From NCBI GenBank assembly GCA_017561105.1, contig JAFZDR010000197.1:1-21689 (forward strand): 21,689 bases of DNA, given 5' to 3'. A model generated the notes under the pieces. It saw only the letters and a program-made list of their open reading frames with translations. It was not told where the DNA came from and made no database searches. Positions 14,807 to 21,689 of this stretch are shown piece after piece. Every line of letters begins with the position of its first letter. Position 1 is the stretch's first letter. The position numbers were made by a program, and so were the translations under genes. This DNA is from Alistipes sp. (lineage in GTDB: Bacteria; Bacteroidota; Bacteroidia; Bacteroidales; Rikenellaceae).

Positions 14807-16645
14807 ATGAAAACAATTCTCAAAATAGTATCTGCTACCTTTGTAGCCCTTTTTGCCATCTTTTCGGCCCGTGCAGCCGAGGAGGTGTCGTTTTCGCTTA
14901 ATGCCCCGATGCTTGCATCGGTGGGCGAGGCGTTCCGCATAGAGTTTGAGCTCAATGCCAAGCCCGATGATAACTCTTTTGCTCCTCCGACATTCGAGAA
15001 CTTCGATGTTGTGGCGGGTCCGTCGGTGTCACAGGGCTCTTCCATTCAGATTGTGAATGGAGAGATGACCAAAAGCACCTCCTACGCTATCACCTATGTG
15101 CTTATACCGCAAAAGGTGGGTACATTTGCCATAGCGCCTGCAACAATCTCGGTGAAGAAGAAGAGCTACACTACGCAGCGCACAATGATTGAGGTGCGCG
15201 ACGGTGCTCATGCGGGTGCTGCGCAGGGTGCTCAAAACAAGAACGAGTCGGCAGAGAGTCGTGCTAACCGCACCATAGGAAAGGAGGATTTGATGCTTCG
15301 CCTTGAGCTTTCGAAGCGTTCGGTCTACAAGGGTGAGCCTGTTCGTGCCATTCTCAAGCTCTACAGTCGTGTAAATCTTGCCGGCTCGGAGGGGTCGAAG
15401 ATGCCTGCCTTCAACGGTTTTTGGAGTCAGCAGATCGATATCGAGCAGGGTCCATTCCGCGAAAGCCTTAATAACAAGGTCTACGAGGTCTACAACATTG
15501 CCGAGTATCTTCTCTACCCGCAGCAGGGTGGTGCGCTCACTATCGAACCTGCCGAACTGACCGTTGTAGCACAAGTAATGGTTAAGTCAAACCGTGGTTT
15601 CGATCCATTCTTTGGAGGTGGCCACGAGGTATATAATGTGCGTCGCACACTCAAAACTCCGGAGGTGAAGGTGCAGGTCAAGGAGTTCCCTGCGGGAGCA
15701 CCGGCATCATTCTCGGGTGCGGTGGGTCGCTACACCATGTCGCACAAGCTCTCCTCGGCAGAGGTGGCTGCCAACTCGGCCGTAACATTGCAACTCACAA
15801 TCTCGGGTACGGGAAATCTCAGTTTTATCTCGGCACCAAAGCTCGAGTTGCCGTCATCTTTCGAGTTGTACGATGTCAAGAGCGAGGAGAGAATCGAGAA
15901 TAAGGCCTCGGGCAGCATCGGCTACCGTCGTTTCGACTATCCGTTTATTGTGCGTGCCGAGGGCGATTACGAAATTGCACCTATCGAGTTTACCTATTTC
16001 GACCTCGAGAAGCAGAAATATATAACCCTGACAACTCCGCCTCTGAATATGGTTGTTATGCCCGATAAGAGCGCAGCAACACAGCAGCAGGTGGTGGCCT
16101 CGGGCATTAAGCGCGAGGATGTACGCCTTTTGGGCGAGGATATCCGCTTTATAAAGCTCGGAGCGCCGACGCTCCGTTCGGTTGTTGCCCCATTTGCCTT
16201 GTCGCCACTCTATTGGTTGGTGGTGGTGATGTTGATAGTGGCTGCCGTAGCATCATACTTTGTGGTGCGTAAGTATATCCGCGACAAGCGAGATGAGGTG
16301 CTTGTCAAGGGTAAGCGTGCGAACAAGATGGCCGTAAAGCGCTTCCGCATTGCCGAGAAGTATATGCGCGAGCAGGATCGTCGTGCCTTCTACGAGGAGA
16401 TGCTCAGAGCATTGTGGGGCTATCTCGGCGATAAGTTCAATATCCCTGTTGCCGACCTCACTCGCGAGGTTGTGCGCGAGGAGCTTTCGCGTCGAGGAGC
16501 TTTAGTTGAGGCAGAGAGCATTATCGCAGTTATTGCTCGTTGCGAGGAGGCTCAATACTCGCCTGCGGCATCTGCCGAGATGAAGGATATCTACGAGGAG
16601 GGTGTCGATGCCATATCTAAAATTGAGTCGGCAATTAAAAAGTAA
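14807..16645 (+). CDS. batD: BatD-like protein (oxygen tolerance domain)
   Basis: 612 aa from ATG 14807; an in-frame GTG just before it at 14804 would add one residue. A signal peptide (about 1-23, ending ARA) leads into a large beta-rich periplasmic part. Typical BatD features are the N-terminal segment SFSLNAPMLASVGEAFRIEF, PTFENFDVVAGPSVSQGSS and the repeated immunoglobulin-like strands. A single membrane span lies near 465-487 (SPLYWLVVVMLIVAAVASYFV). A basic cytoplasmic tail of about 125 residues follows and includes YEEMLRALWGYLGDKFNIP. Bat proteins are linked to stress or oxygen tolerance in Bacteroides, but the mechanism is not clear. It overlaps nothing and is followed 6 nt later by batE. 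The usual upstream partners (MoxR, BatA, BatB, BatC) are absent: fumarase lies upstream. Confidence 0.9.
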   Translation: MKTILKIVSATFVALFAIFSARAAEEVSFSLNAPMLASVGEAFRIEFELNAKPDDNSFAPPTFENFDVVAGPSVSQGSSIQIVNGEMTKSTSYAITYVLIPQKVGTFAIAPATISVKKKSYTTQRTMIEVRDGAHAGAAQGAQNKNESAESRANRTIGKEDLMLRLELSKRSVYKGEPVRAILKLYSRVNLAGSEGSKMPAFNGFWSQQIDIEQGPFRESLNNKVYEVYNIAEYLLYPQQGGALTIEPAELTVVAQVMVKSNRGFDPFFGGGHEVYNVRRTLKTPEVKVQVKEFPAGAPASFSGAVGRYTMSHKLSSAEVAANSAVTLQLTISGTGNLSFISAPKLELPSSFELYDVKSEERIENKASGSIGYRRFDYPFIVRAEGDYEIAPIEFTYFDLEKQKYITLTTPPLNMVVMPDKSAATQQQVVASGIKREDVRLLGEDIRFIKLGAPTLRSVVAPFALSPLYWLVVVMLIVAAVASYFVVRKYIRDKRDEVLVKGKRANKMAVKRFRIAEKYMREQDRRAFYEEMLRALWGYLGDKFNIPVADLTREVVREELSRRGALVEAESIIAVIARCEEAQYSPAASAEMKDIYEEGVDAISKIESAIKK

Positions 16646-16651
16646 AGCAAG

Positions 16652-17413
16652 ATGAAGAGGATTTTAATATATACGGCTCTGCTCTTTGTGGCTGTGGTGG
16701 CGCGAGCTGCCGAGCCAACATCGTTGGAGCGTTGGGAGGCCGGCAATAAGGCCTATATCGAGGGCAACTACGCAAAGGCTGTCGAGGAGTATAGCGCCAT
16801 TGTTGAGGGTGGCGAGTATTCGATGAAGTTGTACTACAACCTTGCCAACGCCTACTTTAAGTTAGGCGAAACAGGCAAGGCAATTCTCTACTACAACAAG
16901 GCGTTGCGCCTGAGCCCTTCGCAGGAGGATGTGCGTCATAACCTCGCTATTGCCGAGGCTCAAACCAAGGATAGAATTACGGTTATTCCCGAGTTCTTCT
17001 TAAATCGTTGGCTGCGTATTGTGCGCAACTCCATGAGTTGTATGGCGTGGAGCATCTTGTCGCTTGCGACATTGGCTCTCTGCCTCGCTTTCGGATTGTT
17101 GTTCCTGCTCGCATCGGCCATAAGATGGCGCAAGGCGGGCTTCTACTGCGCTATGTGTGGTGTAGTGCTCTTTATCGCTACAACATCGTTTGCCATTTCG
17201 TCGCGTAACGATATGCTATCGCACGACGAGGCTATAGTTATGTCGTCGGCTATTTCGGTCAAGAGCTCGCCCGACCGCTCGGCAACGGACCTCTTCGTGT
17301 TGCACGAGGGAACAAAGGTTCATATCTTGTCGGAGATGGACGAGTGGTGCGAGGTGGTTATTGCCGATGGCAAGAAGGGTTGGACCGAGACAAAAAATAT
17401 AGAGGAGATTTAG
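16652..17413 (+). CDS. batE: BatE-like TPR/SH3 membrane protein
   Basis: 253 aa. A signal sequence (1-19) precedes TPR repeats at about 25-103 (WEAGNKAYIEGNYAKAVEEY, then LYYNLANAYFKLGETGKAILYYNKAL). Two membrane spans follow, near 133-155 (SILSLATLALCLAFGLLFLLA) and 161-181. A C-terminal bacterial SH3-like domain (about 193-248) includes SAISVKSSPDRSATDLFVLHEGTKVHILSEMDEW and ends near KGWTETKN. This order of TPR, membrane, SH3 is that of BatE. It lies 6 nt after batD and 3 nt before recR, so it is within a single transcript. The SH3 domain may bind peptidoglycan or a partner in the periplasm; that is inference. Confidence 0.9.
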   Translation: MKRILIYTALLFVAVVARAAEPTSLERWEAGNKAYIEGNYAKAVEEYSAIVEGGEYSMKLYYNLANAYFKLGETGKAILYYNKALRLSPSQEDVRHNLAIAEAQTKDRITVIPEFFLNRWLRIVRNSMSCMAWSILSLATLALCLAFGLLFLLASAIRWRKAGFYCAMCGVVLFIATTSFAISSRNDMLSHDEAIVMSSAISVKSSPDRSATDLFVLHEGTKVHILSEMDEWCEVVIADGKKGWTETKNIEEI

Positions 17414-17416
17414 GCG

Positions 17417-18019
17417 ATGTCGAAACTGTTGGATAATGTCGTTGGCGAGTTGTCGCGCTTGCCGGGTATAGGCCGCAGAACAGCTCTGCGCCTGGCAATG
17501 CATATCTTGCGCATGGAGGAGCAGGATGTGGTGTCGATGGGCGAGAGTATGATCGACTTCCGCACCAAAATATGCCGTTGTGCCAAGTGTAACAACCTCT
17601 CCGATACCGAGATTTGCGATGTCTGCACCGATGCTTCGCGTGATAGAAGCACAGTTTGCGTCGTGGAGCAGGTGTCGGACTTGCTCTCTATCGAGAAGAC
17701 ACACCAATATCGTGGTGTGTATAGCGTTTTGGGGGGTGTTATATCGCCAATGCAAGGCATTGCACCGTCGGATTTGCGCATAGATCTATTGCTCGATCGC
17801 ATAGCTATGGGCGAGGTCAAGGAGGTTATTATCGCCATTTCGGCATCGGTCGAGGGCGAAACCACAATGTTCTACCTGATGAACTGCCTCAAGCGTTTTC
17901 CGAACTTGAAAATTACAACCATTGCACGCGGTATCGGTTTTGGCGATGAGTTGGAGTATGTAGATGAACTAACCATTACCCAGGCGATGATGAATCGTCG
18001 TGAGGTGTCAAAATTTTAA
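17417..18019 (+). CDS. recR: Recombination mediator protein RecR
   Basis: 200 aa, full length. RecR works with RecO (and RecF) to load RecA on SSB-coated single-stranded gaps. The order is standard: the helix-hairpin-helix LSRLPGIGRRTALRLAMHIL (12-31), the four-Cys zinc finger CAKC ... CDVC (C55, C58, C67, C70), and the Toprim domain starting VCVVEQVSDLLSIEKT and containing YSVLGGVISPMQGIAP. The C-terminal LTIARGIGFGDELEYVDELTI-type region, here beginning TIARGIGFG, is present. It is placed 3 nt after batE and 6 nt before a glycosidase gene. That is unusual company for RecR but is tight enough for co-transcription. Confidence 0.97.
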   Translation: MSKLLDNVVGELSRLPGIGRRTALRLAMHILRMEEQDVVSMGESMIDFRTKICRCAKCNNLSDTEICDVCTDASRDRSTVCVVEQVSDLLSIEKTHQYRGVYSVLGGVISPMQGIAPSDLRIDLLLDRIAMGEVKEVIIAISASVEGETTMFYLMNCLKRFPNLKITTIARGIGFGDELEYVDELTITQAMMNRREVSKF

Positions 18020-18025
18020 TAACCC

Positions 18026-19405
18026 ATGAAAAAACTTTTTTTAGCACTATCGCTGTTGATGTTGAGCGCATCGTTGATGGCTCAGGAGAATTGTCACCAC
18101 TTCAATGCTCGTCAGACCCCCGATTGGTTCCGTGAGGGCATAACCTATCAGCTTATGCCTCGCTGCTTTACCGAGGAGGGCACTATTAAAGCTGCCGAGA
18201 AGCACCTCGAAAGACTCAAGGAGTTGGGTGTTGGTGTTGTCTACTTTACCCCTTTGAATGTGGCAGATACCGATATGGATCAGAGCAAGTGGAGCCCACG
18301 CCAGCACAAATCAGGCTTTAACGATCCGCGTAATCCATACCGCGCAGGCGACTACTTCACCGTTGACCCCGAGTATGGTACCGACCAGGATTTGAAGGAT
18401 TTTGTAGCGAAGGCTCACTCGCTCGGTATGAAGGTCTTTCTCGACCTCGTATTTGCACACTGCGGCCCTGGTGCAGAGGTTGTGAAGAATCATCCCGAGT
18501 ACTTCCTCTACAACGAGAAGGGCGAGATGGAGCTTACTCGTTGGAAGTTCCCTAAATTCGACACCAACTATATCGGTACTCGTCGCTACTTCAAGAGCGT
18601 TATGAGCTACTACTTGGCGAACTACAATGTAGATGGTTTCCGTTGCGATGTGGCACACCATATTCCTATCTCATTCTGGGAGGAGGCTCGTGCCGAGTTG
18701 GAGGCTCTTAAGCCGGATTTGGTTATGGTTGCCGAGTCGAGCAAACCTTACGATATGCGCTACGCATTTGATGCAGAGTATAACTGGAGCATTGGTAGAA
18801 AGGCTATGCGCTACCTCCTCTACAAGCGACCAGAGGTTGCTGATCAGGGAGGTAGTATGGCGTATGTTCGCGCTCAACACGAAAAGAATGCGTCGGTACG
18901 ACCAAAGGGCGCGTTGCATTGGAATATGACCGATAACCACGACTTTGCAACCGATGAGTTCGATAACAGAATGGAGAAGATTTGGGGTGCCGCTTGTTGC
19001 GAGGCACAGTTGGCTTTTATGTTCGCTATCGACGGTGTGCCATTCCTCTTCAATGGTCAGGAGATTGCACACTCAAAGCGCGTGTCGTTGTTCGGCCACA
19101 AGGATTGCTGGATCGATTGGAAAACTGACGGTGCTACCGATGTAGCAAAAGATAGAACCGAGAAGATTAAGGCTTGGGCAAAGATGCGTAAGGAGCAGAA
19201 GGCTCTTACACACGGTGCTACCGAGTGGATTGACAACGATATGCCTGCCGAGGTATTGTCGTTCAAGCGTACTTACGAGGGCTGCTCGGATGTGTTGTTC
19301 GTGGGTAACTTCTCGAACAAAGAGGTTAAAGTGAAACTTGCAAATGGTTCTAAATACACACTTGCCCCTTGGGGTTATGTATTTGAGCCACAAACAAAGA
19401 GATAA
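18026..19405 (+). CDS. Secreted GH13 alpha-amylase-family glycoside hydrolase
   Basis: 459 aa. A signal peptide (1-20, ending LMAQ) is followed by a GH13 (beta/alpha)8 domain. All conserved regions are visible: region I DLVFAHC (140-146), region II GFRCDVAHH with nucleophile D208, region III VMVAES with acid/base E237, and region IV TDNHD with D306. The C-terminal all-beta domain C spans about 385-455 (EVLSFKRTYEGCSDVLFVGNFS). The protein should therefore be catalytically competent on an alpha-glucan or maltooligosaccharide. Subfamily and linkage specificity cannot be settled by eye. It lacks the susC/susD neighbours of a typical utilisation locus, and instead follows recR at 6 nt. The META-domain gene starts 29 nt after it. 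Confidence 0.92.
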   Translation: MKKLFLALSLLMLSASLMAQENCHHFNARQTPDWFREGITYQLMPRCFTEEGTIKAAEKHLERLKELGVGVVYFTPLNVADTDMDQSKWSPRQHKSGFNDPRNPYRAGDYFTVDPEYGTDQDLKDFVAKAHSLGMKVFLDLVFAHCGPGAEVVKNHPEYFLYNEKGEMELTRWKFPKFDTNYIGTRRYFKSVMSYYLANYNVDGFRCDVAHHIPISFWEEARAELEALKPDLVMVAESSKPYDMRYAFDAEYNWSIGRKAMRYLLYKRPEVADQGGSMAYVRAQHEKNASVRPKGALHWNMTDNHDFATDEFDNRMEKIWGAACCEAQLAFMFAIDGVPFLFNGQEIAHSKRVSLFGHKDCWIDWKTDGATDVAKDRTEKIKAWAKMRKEQKALTHGATEWIDNDMPAEVLSFKRTYEGCSDVLFVGNFSNKEVKVKLANGSKYTLAPWGYVFEPQTKR

Positions 19406-19434
19406 CAGGAGCACATAATTAAAAATTAAACGAT

Positions 19435-19860
19435 ATGAAGAAATTATTTGCACTATTTGTGATTGCAGCATTGACTGTTGGTTGTTGTTCTACTTGCCGT
19501 TTGCGCACTAAGAATGCGAAGCCGCTGGAGGGAACAGTATGGCACCTTGTAAAGGTGGGTGGCGAGAACCTCTCTCTCCCTGCCGATGCCTTCAACATCA
19601 TCTTGAACGAGAATGGCCTTGGTGGTCGCGGAGCTTGCAACAGCTTGCTCGGCCAGTACGCTACAGGCGAGAAGTCTGCATTGCGTTTCTCGCATCTCGG
19701 CTCTACAAAGATGCTCTGCCCCGATAACGAGGCCTTGGAGATGAAGCTTATCCGCATATTGTCGCAGACTACCCACTACGACATCGACTACGATATGTTG
19801 ATGTTGATGAAGGGTGGAGAGATCTTGGCGCTATTCAAGGCGCAACAACCTAAACAATAA
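19435..19860 (+). CDS. META/HslJ-domain small exported protein (probable lipoprotein)
   Basis: 141 aa. A hydrophobic leader MKKLFALFVIAALTVGCC contains a possible lipobox at C17 (TVGC), although Thr at -3 is not ideal. The mature part fits the META (HslJ-like) domain, with LEGTVWHLVKVGGENL, the hallmark FNIILNENGLGGRGACNSLLGQY, KMLCPDNEALEMKLIRIL and a C-terminal DMLMLMKGGEILALF. The domain occurs in envelope stress proteins with poorly defined function. It lies 29 nt after the GH13 gene and 5 nt before the GH78 gene. The GH13 and GH78 products are exported too, so all three act outside the cytoplasm. Confidence 0.85.
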   Translation: MKKLFALFVIAALTVGCCSTCRLRTKNAKPLEGTVWHLVKVGGENLSLPADAFNIILNENGLGGRGACNSLLGQYATGEKSALRFSHLGSTKMLCPDNEALEMKLIRILSQTTHYDIDYDMLMLMKGGEILALFKAQQPKQ

Positions 19861-19865
19861 CCGAT

Positions 19866-21602
19866 ATGAAACGAAGTCTAAGTGTAATATTGGCGTTGGT
19901 GCCGATTATTGCAGTGGCGCAGGTAGAGGTAACGTCGCTGCGCGTCAATCGACTTGACAACCCTATGGGAATATCGCCCTATGAGCCTGTCGAGTTGAGT
20001 TGGATCGCCAAGTCGGCCGATAAGAACGCTTCGCAGAGCGCCTACGAGGTGCGTGTTATGCGTAGCGGAATGCCGGTATGGTTCAGTGGCGTCGTTAAGT
20101 CCGAGGCGAGTGTTTCGGTACCTTGCGATGTTAAGTTGTATCCCGATTCGTACTACACCTTTACCGTCCGCATCTGGGATAACAAGGGCCGCATGAGCGA
20201 GAAGGTTAAGTCGTGGTGGACTACAGGTCTTAGCACTGCCGATTGGAAGGCCGATTGGATTGGAGAGAATGGCAAGTGCCGCCCAATCAACCTTCGTGGC
20301 AAGGCAACTCTAACCCGCAAAATTAAGCGTGCTACAGCCTACATCTCCTCACACGGTCAGTACGAGGCGTTTATCAACGGCAAGCGTGTAGGCGATGCCT
20401 ATATGACTCCGGGTTGGACTTCGTACAGAAGTCGTGTGCAGTATCAGGCATACGATGTTACAAACCTCTTGCAGGTGGGCGATAATATCTTGGCGGCAGT
20501 GGTTGCTCCGGGTTGGTACTCGGGTATGGGTTACCGCACTCGCAAGAGCTATGGCGACGATATATCGTTGTTGATGCAGGTACATGTGGAGTACACAAAT
20601 GGCGAGAAGGTGGTGCTCACAAGCGACAAGAGTTGGAAGATGTCTGCCTCGGCAAAGGCGTCGGGTGTTGTTTCTAACGACATCTATCACGGCGAGACCA
20701 TCGATGCTCGCCTTATCGACGAGAGCTGGACTACTCTCGCATATAACGAGGGTGCAGAGTGGGTTGCTGTAGAGGTTGTATCGCAGGATAAGAGCGCAGT
20801 GGTATCGACCCTTAACGAGGTGTGCCGTGCACAGAAACCTATCAAGCCTGTGAAGTATATCCTCACTCCAAAGGGCGAGAAAGTTATCGACTTTGGTCAG
20901 AATATCGTAGGTTGGGAGCGTGTTAAGTTGCAGGGCAAGGCTGGCGATACCATTCGTATCTACCACGCCGAGACTCTCGACGAGAATGGCAACTTCTACA
21001 CCGTAAACCTCCGCACGGCAAAGGCAACTTCGACCTATGTAATGAATGGCGAGAAGCGCGAGTTTGCCCCTACAATGACCTTCTACGGCTTCCGTTATAT
21101 CCGCATCGAGGGTATCGAGGGTGAGCCTAACTTGGATGACTACGAGATTGTGCCTGTATGGTCGGATTTCGACAATGTGGGTTCGTTCTCATCGTCAAAT
21201 CCTCTTGTAAATCAGTTGCAGAGCAATATCTGGTGGGGTTTCCACGACAATTTCTTAGATGTGCCTACCGACTGCCCACAGCGCAATGAGCGCCTCGGTT
21301 GGACGGGAGATGCTCAGGTATTCTTCCGTACAGCGTCGTTCTTGGGACGCGTGGAGAACTTCTTTGAGAAGTGGCTCACCGACCTCCGTACCGACCAGTT
21401 CGATGATGGCACCATGCCACGCATTATCCCTAACGCCTATATGGAGAGCACCCGCAATCGCCGTCGCACTGCAGCGTGTGGTTGGGCTGATGCTGCTACT
21501 ATCGTGCCTTGGAAGCACTATATGGCTTATGGCGATAAGGCTATCTTGGCTAATCAGTACCAGTCGATGACTCGCTGGGTAAACTTCCTTATCAAGAACA
21601 CA
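19866..21602 (+). CDS. GH78 alpha-L-rhamnosidase, 3' part missing at a probable chimeric join
   Basis: About 579 residues from ATG 19866, 5 nt after the META gene. A signal peptide (1-18, ending AVAQ) precedes a fibronectin-like N domain (about 20-120) and the Bac_rhamnosid_N region with INGKRVGDAYMTPGWTSY. A beta domain has KVIDFGQNIVGWERVKLQGKAGD and ETLDENGNFYTVNLR, followed by FYGFRYIRIEG. The catalytic (alpha/alpha)6 domain begins near 440 with the signature DCPQRNERLGWTGD (about 469-482), which contains the acidic catalytic residues of the family. GH78 enzymes release terminal L-rhamnose from pectic and other glycans. Homology stops near WVNFLIKNT (21600-21602); the family is usually 850-1000 aa, so at least a third is missing. 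The frame stays open to the window end, but the remaining residues are not GH78-like. Confidence 0.9.
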
Positions 21603-21689
21603 GTAGGCATATACCCGTCCGTCATCATCCACCAGGATGCCCGGATCAAATCCCAGCTCCGTTTTCACCGGATCCGTAAAGGGGCCCCA
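21603..21689 (-). CDS. GH43-like glycosidase fragment, foreign to this locus (chimeric end)
   Basis: Read on the minus strand from the window edge, the frame starts WGPFTDPVKTELGFDPGI and continues LVDDDGRVYAYC, then runs into antisense GH78 sequence. The pattern GPF-x-DPV followed by DP-hydrophobic-VDDDGRVY is typical of GH43 enzymes, in which this aspartate-rich strand is part of the active site. GC content and codons (CCG, CGG, GGA, CTG) differ from the neighbouring genes and look more like a Clostridia genome. The join is near 21600-21606. Only about 29 residues are visible, so the family call is moderate. Confidence 0.6.

Noticed and set aside
21255..21602. Minus-strand frame continuing from the GH43-like segment
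   Set aside because: Only 21603-21689 resembles a protein family; the rest is antisense to GH78 and is open by chance.
18026..21602. Polysaccharide utilisation locus
   Set aside because: GH13 and GH78 are adjacent, but there is no susC/susD pair, sensor or regulator in the window.

Overview
The window looks like a chromosomal segment of a gut-type Bacteroidales bacterium. The support is the -33 TTTG / -7 TAnnTTTG promoters typical of Bacteroidota, weak or absent Shine-Dalgarno sequences, periplasmic enzymes with MKK-type signal peptides, a class I fumarase, Bat proteins, an S1/P1-type nuclease, and GH78 and GH13 glycosidases. An Alistipes-like or related genus is plausible, but the genus cannot be fixed from this sequence. 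It is probably a metagenomic contig: the last ~85 bp appear to come from a different gene, and probably a different organism.

Layout. (1) 1-5176, minus strand: a tight run read right to left. It encodes a secreted FAD-dependent oxidoreductase, an S1/P1-type nuclease, an SDR-type mannonate oxidoreductase (UxuB function), mannonate dehydratase UxuA and a YbaK-type aminoacyl-tRNA deacylase cut by the window edge. UxuB and UxuA together take D-fructuronate through D-mannonate to 2-keto-3-deoxygluconate. (2) 5177-5396: a divergent promoter region with a perfect 7+7 palindrome. (3) 5397-8102, plus strand: a DUF819 membrane protein and a BamA/surface-antigen-like outer membrane beta-barrel, closed by a 13-bp terminator. 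(4) 8103-8633: a long imperfect hairpin, tRNA-Leu(UAG) on the minus strand with its own promoter and terminator, and the promoter of the next gene. (5) 8634-14504, plus strand: a COG2509-type flavoprotein, SmpB, TsaB, a small zinc-ribbon protein and class I fumarase. The intergenic regions here are rich in repeats. (6) 14807-21602, plus strand: BatD, BatE, RecR, a secreted GH13 alpha-amylase-family enzyme, a META/HslJ-domain protein and a GH78 alpha-L-rhamnosidase, with gaps of 3 to 29 nt. (7) ~21603-21689: a minus-strand GH43-like fragment that interrupts GH78.

The most notable non-coding signal is a family of four 123-124 nt imperfect hairpins (10184-10306, 10669-10792, 11345-11468, 14503-14626). 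All four are in the same orientation, three start at or directly after the stop codon of the preceding gene, and the arms show compensatory base changes between copies. Unrelated long imperfect inverted repeats follow tsaB and the beta-barrel gene. Three tracts of 7-nt repeats (roughly GCTAATG) lie just upstream of tsaB, the zinc-ribbon gene and fumarase.
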